Positions 1-8,030 of a DNA stretch of 64,000 nucleotides are shown piece by piece. The first letter of the stretch is position 1; every line of letters begins with the position of its first letter. The DNA comes from Selenomonadaceae bacterium. Lineage in GTDB: Bacteria; Bacillota; Negativicutes; Selenomonadales; Selenomonadaceae. The translations under genes were made by a program, and so were the position numbers. Under the pieces are notes generated by a model. It was not told the origin of the DNA and searched no databases. It worked only from the letters and a program-made list of their open reading frames with translations. The stretch covers positions 1 through 64,000 of the forward strand of contig JAFWWC010000031.1 in assembly GCA_017518105.1 (NCBI GenBank). Reading direction: 5' to 3'.

Positions 1-1
1 A

Positions 2-136
2 CGCTGGATAGTGGAGCGGACTTTTTCTTGGCTTAATCACTCTCGGCGACTTAGCAAAGACTACGAGCTGACGATTGCTTCTGCCGAGACCTTGATTAAG
101 ATTTCTCATATTCACACTTTGCTTAATCGTTTATGA
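2..136 (+). CDS. IS5-like transposase, C-terminal end only (cut by the window edge)
   Basis: An open frame enters from the left edge and runs to TGA at 134-136, giving the last 44 residues of a protein. The segment [16 protein letters not shown] followed by LSKDYE is the characteristic C-terminal block of DDE transposases of the IS5 family (the conserved catalytic glutamate lies in the VERTFSW region). Only the 3' end is visible, so completeness cannot be judged. The terminal inverted repeat should lie in the next tens of bases, before the groES promoter, but I cannot identify it without the left end. Confidence 0.8.
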   Translation, partial: RWIVERTFSWLNHSRRLSKDYELTIASAETLIKISHIHTLLNRL

Positions 137-175
137 ACACTAATTCTTAAGTTTCAGCTGAGCCGAAAAAACATC

Positions 176-204
176 TTGACTTTTTGTTGAATTGGGATTA
201 TCAT
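176..204 (+). promoter_or_regulatory. Sigma-A-type promoter for groES-groEL
   Basis: TTGACT at 176-181, 17-nt spacer, TATCAT at 199-204, about 60 nt upstream of the groES start. I see no CIRCE inverted repeat (TTAGCACTC/GAGTGCTAA) between the transposase end and groES. Confidence 0.6.
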
Positions 205-266
205 ACGCGCTGTAATTCGGCAAGATAAGCTGAGCAGTTTGAAATCGCATTAGGAGGCAGATATTC

Positions 267-548
267 ATGATAAAGCCACTTGGAGACAGAGTCATTGTTG
301 AAGTAGCCGAGGTCGAGCTTAAGACCAAAAGCGGCATCATCATGCCCGAAACGTCCAAAGAGAAGCCGCAAAAAGGCAAGGTCGTCGCAGTCGGCACTGG
401 CAAGCTCCTCGACAACGGTACCCGTGCACCTATGGAAGTTAAAGTTGATGACGAAGTTATCTTCAATAAGTACGCGGGCAGTGAAGTCAAAGTGGACGAT
501 AAAGATTATCTCGTGATTCGCGAGAGTGACATTTTGGCAATCCTTTAA
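267..548 (+). CDS. groS: Co-chaperonin GroES
   Basis: Cytosolic 10-kDa lid of the GroEL chaperonin. The 93-residue product has the usual length and the family signatures: an N-terminal [10 protein letters not shown], a mobile-loop region around residues 16-33 ([16 protein letters not shown]) and a C-terminal [10 protein letters not shown]. An AGGAGG ribosome site precedes the ATG. It is followed 30 nt later by groEL with its own ribosome site, so the two form the usual bicistronic operon, here starting only about 130 bp after an IS transposase. Confidence 0.97.
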   Translation: MIKPLGDRVIVEVAEVELKTKSGIIMPETSKEKPQKGKVVAVGTGKLLDNGTRAPMEVKVDDEVIFNKYAGSEVKVDDKDYLVIRESDILAIL

Positions 549-2204
<1,656 letters not shown>

Positions 2205-2323
2205 CCCGCTTTAAAAGCGGGGGAATAGCGGTCGCGCAAGACGTTGCGAAAGTTCGGACGTAATGCCCGCGCTCGTACGCAACGCTAGCGCATTGCTAGT
2301 TTCGTTTAATCAATAGAAATTCC

Positions 2324-2355
2324 AAGCTCCTGTCGATTAACGGCGGGGGCTTTTT
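2324..2355 (+). terminator. Rho-independent terminator after groEL
   Basis: AAGCTCC pairs with GGGGCTT across a 12-nt loop and is followed by TTTTT. A second GC-rich hairpin without a T run (CCCGCTT/AAGCGGG, 2206-2222) sits directly after the groEL stop. Confidence 0.65.
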
Positions 2356-2364
2356 GATTGTTGC

Positions 2365-2393
2365 TTGACAAGCTGATTGATTAGGATTATCAT
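2365..2393 (+). promoter_or_regulatory. Promoter of the first OmpM-like gene
   Basis: TTGACA at 2365-2370, 17-nt spacer, TATCAT at 2388-2393. The sequence just downstream (TTGCGGCGACTT) is shared with the promoter of the next paralogue. Confidence 0.7.
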
Positions 2394-2430
2394 TGCGGCG
2401 ACTTAAGGGCTAAATGAGAGACTAAATCAT

Positions 2431-2452
2431 TTGAGGAAACACGGTAACTCAA
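2431..2452 (+). promoter_or_regulatory. Conserved 5'-UTR hairpin, copy 1
   Basis: The 22-nt block has arms TTGAG and CTCAA around a GGAAACAC-type loop. Essentially the same block recurs at 4119-4140 in the leader of the second OmpM-like gene, at nearly the same distance from the -10 box (38 and 42 nt), although the rest of the leaders differs. This suggests a conserved mRNA element. Confidence 0.5.
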
Positions 2453-2503
2453 AGCGAAGACCTTCTCATAAGTCCGACGGTCAAAAGCAAGGAGGTCTTT
2501 ACA

Positions 2504-3841
2504 ATGAAGAAACAAGTAGTAGCGGCATTAGCGGCGGCTCTGGTCGTCGGCACGGGCTCAACAACGTTTGCAGCAGCGAATCCGTTCAGCGATGTCCCGC
2601 AAGGTCACTGGGCTTATAACTCGGTTTCTAAGCTCGCGGCGGAAGGCGTCATCGAAGGTTACGGCGACGGAACCTATCGCGGCGACAGAAACATTACCCG
2701 TTACGAGATGGCGCAGATGGTTGCTAAGGCTATGGCGAAGAACCCGTCCGGCGCAAGCAAAGCTGAACTCGACCGTTTGGCGGCTGAATTCCGTGATGAA
2801 CTCGACGCATTGGGCGTTCGCGTTGCCGAGCTTGAAAAGTACGCCGATAAAGTCATCTGGCAGGGCAAGCTTGAGTACACCTACGAGCAAACGAAAACCG
2901 ACCCCGACAACACCGGACATAAGGATAAGGACAAAATCAACGGCTTTATCTTCCGCTTTGAGCCTAAGGCAGAAGTCAACGACCACTGGACGGTTAATGC
3001 CCGTATCGATGCCTACGTCGACATGAAACACGATGAGACTACGAATTTTGAACTTGTGCGTGGGTGGGCTGAAGGCGATTACGACAAATTAAACCTCAAA
3101 ATCGGTCGCTTTGAATTCTATCCTGAAGGCGAATTCGGTCTCATGTGGGATAGCGAAATTACTGGCGGTTCGATAACTTACGGTAGCAAATGGCAGTTCA
3201 ATGCTTTGGCAGGTCGCGTAAGGGATGACGGCATTGGTAGCGGTGCTTGGGGCGAAAACGTCGCTGAAGATGACCCCTCGACGGTTGTCGGCTTGAGAGT
3301 TGATTACAATCAGGGCGATAAAGGATTCTTTGGCGGCGCAGGTTGGTATAACATTAAGGATGATGACCTTGCTTGGAGCCGCAACCGCTTTTGGAGAAGA
3401 GGTATCAGAGAAAGCATTGACTTCGACGACGAGGACAGCCGCCAATCTTACCAAAAGGCAACTATCTGGACAGTCAATCTCGGTTACAAGTTCAGCGATT
3501 TGTGGACAATCCAAGGCGCGTATGCTCATAACACCAAAGCCGACTTCGAGAATAAATCGTGGCAAGCCGAGCTTGATTACGGCAACTACGACGACGCCTC
3601 CGAAAAAGGTCAATGGAATGTCTTCGCGGGCTATCGCAAATACGGCACCAACGTTTCCTTCATGCCCACGGAAGAAGATGCCCTGCGCGGGACTCGCGGC
3701 TTTGTAATCGGCGCGGCTTGGGCACCGTTTAAAAATATCGGCGTCATTGCCAAATACTTCAAGGGCAAATACATCACCGAGGGATTGTACGGTCGCGGCA
3801 AAGCAGAACATATCTTTGGGCGTGTCGAATTCTTCTTCTAA
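2504..3841 (+). CDS. SLH-domain outer-membrane porin/tether, OmpM-like (paralogue 1)
   Basis: Predicted outer-membrane beta-barrel that tethers the outer membrane to peptidoglycan. The 445-residue product has a signal peptide (MKKQVVAALAAALVVGTGST, cleaved near AAA), a single SLH domain at about residues 26-78 (NPFSDVPQGHWAYNSVSKLA ... ITRYEMAQMVAKAMA), a coiled-coil stretch at about 82-115, then a barrel of alternating strands ending in the aromatic terminus VEFFF. This is the architecture of OmpM/Mep45 in Veillonella and Selenomonas; there the SLH domain binds polyaminated peptidoglycan (family knowledge). AAGGAGG sets the ATG. The N-terminal third is nearly identical to the next gene while the barrel differs. 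Confidence 0.88.
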   Translation: MKKQVVAALAAALVVGTGSTTFAAANPFSDVPQGHWAYNSVSKLAAEGVIEGYGDGTYRGDRNITRYEMAQMVAKAMAKNPSGASKAELDRLAAEFRDELDALGVRVAELEKYADKVIWQGKLEYTYEQTKTDPDNTGHKDKDKINGFIFRFEPKAEVNDHWTVNARIDAYVDMKHDETTNFELVRGWAEGDYDKLNLKIGRFEFYPEGEFGLMWDSEITGGSITYGSKWQFNALAGRVRDDGIGSGAWGENVAEDDPSTVVGLRVDYNQGDKGFFGGAGWYNIKDDDLAWSRNRFWRRGIRESIDFDDEDSRQSYQKATIWTVNLGYKFSDLWTIQGAYAHNTKADFENKSWQAELDYGNYDDASEKGQWNVFAGYRKYGTNVSFMPTEEDALRGTRGFVIGAAWAPFKNIGVIAKYFKGKYITEGLYGRGKAEHIFGRVEFFF

Positions 3842-3869
3842 TTGCAAATTTCTCACAGAAAATATTCAG

Positions 3870-3899
3870 GGAGCTTCCGAGAAATCGGAGGCTCCTTTT
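3870..3899 (+). terminator. Terminator after OmpM-like paralogue 1
   Basis: GGAGCTTCCGA pairs with TCGGAGGCTCC (one wobble) around a GAAA loop, followed by TTTT. A related hairpin ends the next gene. Confidence 0.85.
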
Positions 3900-4048
3900 G
3901 CCTCTTCAGGTATATCTCAAGCAAAATCTTACTAGCTGTGATACTTTTAACATGTATCAGCTTAGGTTCGTTTAAAGCTTTGCTGAAAATTTTTTATTAT
4001 AACATGAAAGAAACCTGAAAGATAGTATAAAAATTTTTTTTGAAACTG

Positions 4049-4077
4049 TTGACAACCAAAAACTTCTGCGCTATTAT
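4049..4077 (+). promoter_or_regulatory. Promoter of the second OmpM-like gene
   Basis: TTGACA at 4049-4054, 17-nt spacer, TATTAT at 4072-4077. The downstream TTGCGGCGACTT is shared with the promoter of the first paralogue. The leader is about 140 nt long. Confidence 0.75.
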
Positions 4078-4118
4078 TGCGGCGACTTCAGGGACGAGTC
4101 GAAGGAAGCAAGGAAAGT

Positions 4119-4140
4119 TTGAGGAAACATGGACACTCAA
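4119..4140 (+). promoter_or_regulatory. Conserved 5'-UTR hairpin, copy 2
   Basis: Same TTGAG ... CTCAA block as at 2431-2452, with three loop differences and intact arms. It lies between promoter and ribosome site of the second OmpM-like gene. Confidence 0.5.
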
Positions 4141-4222
4141 GTTTGAACAGCTTCCAGAGGCAAGTCGCGAAAGTCATCCGAAGTAAATTTCTTTAGCGGC
4201 ATCTTTAAGGAGGATGTTCAAA

Positions 4223-5653
4223 ATGAAGAAGACAGTAGCAGCAGCCCTGGCAGCAGCGTTTGTTATGGGCGTAGGAGCAACCACGTCGGCAGCGGCAAAT
4301 CCGTTCAGCGATGTCCCGCAAGGTCACTGGGCTTACAACTCGGTTTCCAAGCTCGCGGCAGAAGGCGTTATCGAAGGTTACGGCGACGGCACCTATCGCG
4401 GCGACCGCAACATCACCCGTTACGAAATGGCGCAGATGATTGCTAAGGCTATGGCGAAGAACCCGTCTGGCGCAAGCAAAGCCGAACTCGACCGCCTCGC
4501 GGCTGAATTCCGTGATGAACTCGATGCACTCGGTGTTCGCGTAGCCGAGCTCGAAAAGTATGCTGACAAAGTCGTTTGGCAAGGCAAAATCGAGTACACT
4601 TACAAGAACCACAGAACCGACGATGTTTGGGCTGACGGGCGTAGAGGTCATCACAGCACCGACCGTCACACCCGCGTTAAGCAGGACGACATGATCTTCC
4701 GCTTTGAGCCTGTCGCGCATGTTAATGACCACTGGACACTCCGCGCTCGTATTGATGCACACGTCGACTTGAGCCATGACACATCCAATAGCTTCTCCTT
4801 GGAACGTGGTTGGGCACAGGGCGATTACGACAACTTCCAAATCAAACTCGGTCGTCCAGCTCTCTACACCAATGAAGACGGTCTCATCTGGGATACTGAG
4901 TACACCGGCGGTGAAATTACCTTCGGCAAACTTGCAAACGGCTTGAGAGCTACAGTCTATGGCGGTCGCCTCAGAAAAGACAAAGTCAACGGTGCTGTCC
5001 GCAATGCAGGTTCTTGGAACGGACGTCAAGACGGTGTTAGCGCGAACGAGCGTTGGGAAGAAGCAACCGGCAGAATCGGTAGCGACAGCGAACATACTTC
5101 CAGCTTCGTTGGTATCAACGTTCAATACGATCCGGGGCAGAAAGGTCTCTTCGGCGGCTTGGGCTACTACGCTCTCAAGGACAAAGACTTCAAAGCCATC
5201 GGAGCATATGACGAGGACGAAGGCTATATCCCCAACTACTGGTACAGCAAAAAGGGCGACACCGACAAGGCTCAAATCTGGACTCTCAACGCTGGTTGGA
5301 GACTTGGCAAGGTACAGGTCTGGGGCGCATATGCACGCAACTCCAAAGCTGATTATGAGAAGAGATCTTGGCAAGCACTCGTTCGTTACGGCGACCTCTA
5401 CGGCGGCGGCAACCAGAACACCAAGAAGGGTCAATGGGCTGTCTGGGCTGGTTATAAAGAACTCGGTTCCAATACCTCCCTCTGCGGTATCAACTGGGAT
5501 GACGCTTATGCCGGCACCAAAGGCTTTGTCGCAGGCGCAAGCTGGGCACCGTTCGACAGAATCGTTATTATCGGTAAGTACTTCAAGGGCAAATACATCA
5601 CCGGCCCTGGCGATGCAGAACGTCTCTTCGGTCGTGTCGAGTTCTTCTTCTAA
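4223..5653 (+). CDS. SLH-domain outer-membrane porin/tether, OmpM-like (paralogue 2)
   Basis: 476-residue product with signal peptide (MKKTVAAALAAAFVMGVGAT), one SLH domain (NPFSDVPQGHWAYNSVSKLA onward), coiled coil and a C-terminal beta-barrel ending VEFFF; same predicted role as the preceding gene. I start it at 4223 because AAGGAGG at 4207-4213 stands 9 nt away, whereas the in-frame ATG at 4214 abuts the ribosome site. The SLH and coiled-coil region differs from paralogue 1 by only a few conservative changes, and DNA identity is also high there, while the barrels diverge and this one is about 30 residues longer. Confidence 0.88.
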   Translation: MKKTVAAALAAAFVMGVGATTSAAANPFSDVPQGHWAYNSVSKLAAEGVIEGYGDGTYRGDRNITRYEMAQMIAKAMAKNPSGASKAELDRLAAEFRDELDALGVRVAELEKYADKVVWQGKIEYTYKNHRTDDVWADGRRGHHSTDRHTRVKQDDMIFRFEPVAHVNDHWTLRARIDAHVDLSHDTSNSFSLERGWAQGDYDNFQIKLGRPALYTNEDGLIWDTEYTGGEITFGKLANGLRATVYGGRLRKDKVNGAVRNAGSWNGRQDGVSANERWEEATGRIGSDSEHTSSFVGINVQYDPGQKGLFGGLGYYALKDKDFKAIGAYDEDEGYIPNYWYSKKGDTDKAQIWTLNAGWRLGKVQVWGAYARNSKADYEKRSWQALVRYGDLYGGGNQNTKKGQWAVWAGYKELGSNTSLCGINWDDAYAGTKGFVAGASWAPFDRIVIIGKYFKGKYITGPGDAERLFGRVEFFF

Positions 5654-5694
5654 GCCGACACTTTCAACCGAGACAATTTCATAACGTAAATTAC

Positions 5695-5726
5695 AGGAGT
5701 CTCCGAGCAATCGGAGGCTCCTTTGA
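5695..5726 (+). terminator. Terminator after OmpM-like paralogue 2
   Basis: AGGAGTCTCCGA and TCGGAGGCTCCT form a hairpin with a GCAA loop and a short T run; same design as the terminator at 3870-3899. Confidence 0.75.
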
Positions 5727-5734
5727 TTTTCGGC

Positions 5735-5763
5735 TTGCAAAAGTTTTTGGCGTGTGATAGACT
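5735..5763 (+). promoter_or_regulatory. Promoter of the antisense RNA of peptide locus 1
   Basis: TTGCAA at 5735-5740, 17-nt spacer, TAGACT at 5758-5763. It points toward the peptide gene on the other strand, and there is no protein-coding gene between it and the terminator at 5815-5842. Confidence 0.6.
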
Positions 5764-5769
5764 TTAATT

Positions 5770-5842
5770 GTACGAACGGAAATTAATCAGTTGTCAACAT
5801 GCATCGTCAAAAAGAAAACCCCCGACTGGCATCGGGGGTTTT
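5770..5842 (+). ncRNA. Predicted antisense RNA (antitoxin) of a par/Fst-like type I locus
   Basis: A transcript of about 73 nt is predicted from the promoter at 5735-5763 to the terminator. It carries TACGAACG (5771-5778) and CAACATGCATCGTCA (5795-5809). Both occur again, in the same order, on this strand across the start of the opposing peptide gene: TACGAACG at 5945-5952, and the second block minus one A at 5957-5970. Because the two RNAs are convergent, these direct repeats make the small RNA complementary to the peptide mRNA at its start codon and ribosome-site spacer. This is the arrangement of RNA II in the pAD1 par system. Transcription itself is not shown. Confidence 0.6.
5815..5842. 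terminator. Bidirectional terminator shared by peptide mRNA and antisense RNA
   Basis: AAAACCCCCGA and TCGGGGGTTTT form a strong hairpin with T runs in both directions. It lies between the two convergent promoters. Confidence 0.85.
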
Positions 5843-5881
5843 CGCTCGTTTTATAGAGTAACGATAACCACAGACTCTTGG

Positions 5882-5962
5882 TCACTTACGACCGTCGAGC
5901 CATTTGCAGATGAAGTGAACTACTACACCTGCTGCGACGGTTACTACGAACGTAGCCAACAT
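5882..5962 (-). CDS. 26-residue hydrophobic peptide, candidate type I toxin (locus 1)
   Basis: The ATG at 5962 opens a frame of 26 codons: MLATFVVTVAAGVVVHFICK followed by WLDGRK. It is one predicted membrane helix with a short charged tail, like Fst-family toxins (about 30 residues) that insert in the inner membrane. AAGAAAGAAGGTG precedes the start. A sigma-A promoter lies 55-83 nt upstream of the start and the shared terminator about 40 nt downstream of the stop. The start region is matched by the opposing small RNA through direct repeats, which argues for a regulated toxin rather than a chance ORF. I recall no named homologue with certainty. Confidence 0.65.
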   Translation of the reverse strand: MLATFVVTVAAGVVVHFICKWLDGRK

Positions 5963-6016
5963 GCTCGTCACCTTCTTTCTTAAGACGATCGGAGGTCGTC
6001 CGTGACCGACGCGCTG

Positions 6017-6045
6017 ATTTTACACAAACGCAACGACTGAATCAA
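6017..6045 (-). promoter_or_regulatory. Promoter of peptide locus 1
   Basis: Reading leftward: TTGATT (6045-6040), 17-nt spacer, TAAAAT (6022-6017). The predicted leader of about 45 nt contains GTCAC, able to pair with GTGAC at the ribosome site. Confidence 0.6.
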
Positions 6046-6048
6046 GGC

Positions 6049-6076
6049 AAAAAAAGAACGGTCGCATTGACCGCCC
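6049..6076 (-). terminator. Terminator of the minCDE operon
   Basis: Reading leftward, GGGCGGTC and GACCGTTC pair around AATGC and are followed by seven Ts, just after the minE stop. Confidence 0.8.
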
Positions 6077-6086
6077 TTAAAAGTTT

Positions 6087-6353
6087 TTATCTCGCGTGCC
6101 TCATCGAATTAACCGGGATATTGGCGACGAGTGCAACCGAATCGGAATCATTTTCCAAAGAAATCTCCATGTCCTTGCGGTTTATGTTCATGTACTTGGA
6201 CAGGACGCCGATAATTTCTTCCTTAATCTTTTCCATAATCTCCGGCGATATGCTGGCGCGGTCGTGAATCAAGACGACTTGCAAACGTTCCTTAGCGACC
6301 GCCCCAGATTTTTTCTCGGACATGCCGAAGACCCTTTTTAAAACGTCAAGCAT
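6087..6353 (-). CDS. minE: Cell-division topological specificity factor MinE
   Basis: 88-residue protein that stimulates MinD ATPase at the membrane and drives the pole-to-pole Min oscillation, keeping the division site central. The N-terminal amphipathic segment MLDVLKRVFG is the membrane-targeting sequence; the segment ERLQVVLIHDRASISPEIME is the conserved anti-MinCD helix and start of the dimerisation domain. It lies 12 nt after minD and ends the leftward minC-minD-minE operon. Confidence 0.95.
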   Translation of the reverse strand: MLDVLKRVFGMSEKKSGAVAKERLQVVLIHDRASISPEIMEKIKEEIIGVLSKYMNINRKDMEISLENDSDSVALVANIPVNSMRHAR

Positions 6354-6365
6354 GGGCAGCCCTCC

Positions 6366-7157
6366 TTACAGCAAGCCGAAAAGCTTTTTCAGCCGAGCGA
6401 AGAAACCTTCCTTTTGCGGCTTGAGGAAGGGGACGTTCTCGCCGCAAAGCCGAGCCACGATATTTTTGTAAGCTTGCCCCGCCGTCGAGTTGCTCATTGT
6501 GATGACGGGTTCGCCTCTATTCGTAGCCACGACAACGTTTTCATCGTCGGGGACTTGCCCAATGCACACGACTGATAAAATCTCGTCAATGTCGCCCATG
6601 TCGAGCATATCACCCTTCTCGACCATTTGCGGACGGATTCTGTTGACGATAAGTTTGACGTTCTCTTTATCCGCCCGACCGAGTTCGCCGATAATTTTAT
6701 CCGCATCGCGCACGGCAGAAATCTCTGGCATGGTTACGACTATCGCAGTATCGGCGGCGGCTATCGCAGTTTTAAAGCCCTGTTCAATGCCGGCGGGGCA
6801 GTCAATTATGATAAAGTCGAACTCCTTTTTCATCTCGTCGCAGAGGGTAATAAGTTGTTCGGGATTGACGGCGGACTTGTCCTTGACCTGCGAAGTCGGC
6901 AACAAGAAAAGGTTCTCGTACTTCTTATGACGGACGAGGGCTTTTTTGTATGCAACACGCCCGCTCGTCACGTCAACGAGGTCATACAAAATGCGATTCT
7001 CCAAGCCGAGCAACAGGTCGAGATTGCGTAGCCCCGTGTCCGTGTCAATCAAGGCGACCTTATTGCCGCGCATGGCAAGCCCGACGCCGATATTCGCCGT
7101 GGTAGTCGTCTTGCCTACGCCGCCTTTGCCCGACGTGATTACTAAAATCTGACTCAT
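6366..7157 (-). CDS. minD: Septum-site-determining ATPase MinD
   Basis: 263-residue ParA-type ATPase that recruits MinC to the membrane. It has the deviant Walker A box GKGGVGKTTTTANIG (residues 10-24), a FIIIDCPAGIEQGF Walker B region, and a C-terminal amphipathic membrane helix (GFFARLKKLFGLL). It lies between minC (24-nt gap) and minE, in the usual order. Confidence 0.97.
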   Translation of the reverse strand: MSQILVITSGKGGVGKTTTTANIGVGLAMRGNKVALIDTDTGLRNLDLLLGLENRILYDLVDVTSGRVAYKKALVRHKKYENLFLLPTSQVKDKSAVNPEQLITLCDEMKKEFDFIIIDCPAGIEQGFKTAIAAADTAIVVTMPEISAVRDADKIIGELGRADKENVKLIVNRIRPQMVEKGDMLDMGDIDEILSVVCIGQVPDDENVVVATNRGEPVITMSNSTAGQAYKNIVARLCGENVPFLKPQKEGFFARLKKLFGLL

Positions 7158-7181
7158 AAAACTTTTCCTCTCATTACAAAT

Positions 7182-7826
7182 TTACCGCGCAACGGGTTCA
7201 AAGATAATCATGTTGTTCTTAATCATGGCGCGTTCAGCCTGACTAGCCTTAACGTCCTCGTCAGGGGCGCGGGCGATAAGGTCGGCAATGCGAATTTGCA
7301 CAGGCATTAACCTATCCGCCACGACGCACGCCGTCTTATCTCCGAAAGCTCCCGCATGAACGAAACCTCTGCACGTGCCGCGAATGTCAATCGAACCGCC
7401 CGCAATGACTTGCGCCCCCGGATTGACGTTGCCGCAAATCAGCACGGAGCAATTCGCCTTGACCTCTTGCCCGCCGCGCACCGTATGATTTATCACCATC
7501 ATCTTTTGAGCTTCTTCGACAGTCTCTTTAAACTTTTGCGCGGGAGCCTTGGTGTTAGTGTCACGGGAGGGCGGAGCCAGATTCGGACGCTTAAGCTCGG
7601 TGCTGAACAACATTCCGTGCCGATGAAACATCTTGCGCAAAGCCTCGTTCTGCTCCTCGGCGAAGTAGCCTTTGGGAACAAAAACCGTTGTCCCGCGAAT
7701 AAAGAAGCCGTTGCCCGATTGGAGCTTGTCAAGAAGATTTGCCTGCACCGCCTCGAAAGTCGCGCCCTTAGCGAACGTCAACTGCAAGCCGTACTTTAGC
7801 CCCTTAATCGTAACTATATCACTCAT
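7182..7826 (-). CDS. minC: Septum-site-determining protein MinC
   Basis: FtsZ-assembly inhibitor activated and positioned by MinD. The roughly 214-residue protein has an N-terminal domain (VTIKGLKYGLQLTF) and the C-terminal beta-helix domain with the family pattern VRGGQEVKANCSVLICGNVN followed by PGAQVIAGGSIDIRGTCRG. I start it at the ATG at 7826, which has AGGCGG 8 nt upstream, rather than at the GTG three codons earlier, which overlaps that site. First gene of minCDE. Confidence 0.94.
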   Translation of the reverse strand: MSDIVTIKGLKYGLQLTFAKGATFEAVQANLLDKLQSGNGFFIRGTTVFVPKGYFAEEQNEALRKMFHRHGMLFSTELKRPNLAPPSRDTNTKAPAQKFKETVEEAQKMMVINHTVRGGQEVKANCSVLICGNVNPGAQVIAGGSIDIRGTCRGFVHAGAFGDKTACVVADRLMPVQIRIADLIARAPDEDVKASQAERAMIKNNMIIFEPVAR

Positions 7827-7865
7827 TTTGATCACCGCCTATGAATTAAAAATGATTCCTTGCGC

Positions 7866-7894
7866 ATTATACATAATCTTGCGCCGCTTGCCAA
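7866..7894 (-). promoter_or_regulatory. Promoter of minCDE
   Basis: Reading leftward: TTGGCA (7894-7889), 17-nt spacer, TATAAT (7871-7866). It is divergent from the carboxyltransferase promoter. Confidence 0.75.
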
Positions 7895-7961
7895 TATTCT
7901 TTACAGATTTTTTTCAGTAGAATCATAACATAAGTCCTATTTATAAATTTCGCCGCGCCGA

Positions 7962-7990
7962 TTGACATTGAAATAAAGAAAATCTATAAT
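7962..7990 (+). promoter_or_regulatory. Promoter of the carboxyltransferase gene
   Basis: A consensus TTGACA at 7962-7967, 17-nt spacer and consensus TATAAT at 7985-7990, 40 nt upstream of the start codon; predicts strong expression. Confidence 0.8.
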
Positions 7991-8030
7991 CGTTGCAAAC
8001 ATTAATAAAATCTTTAGGAGGGTATAATAA

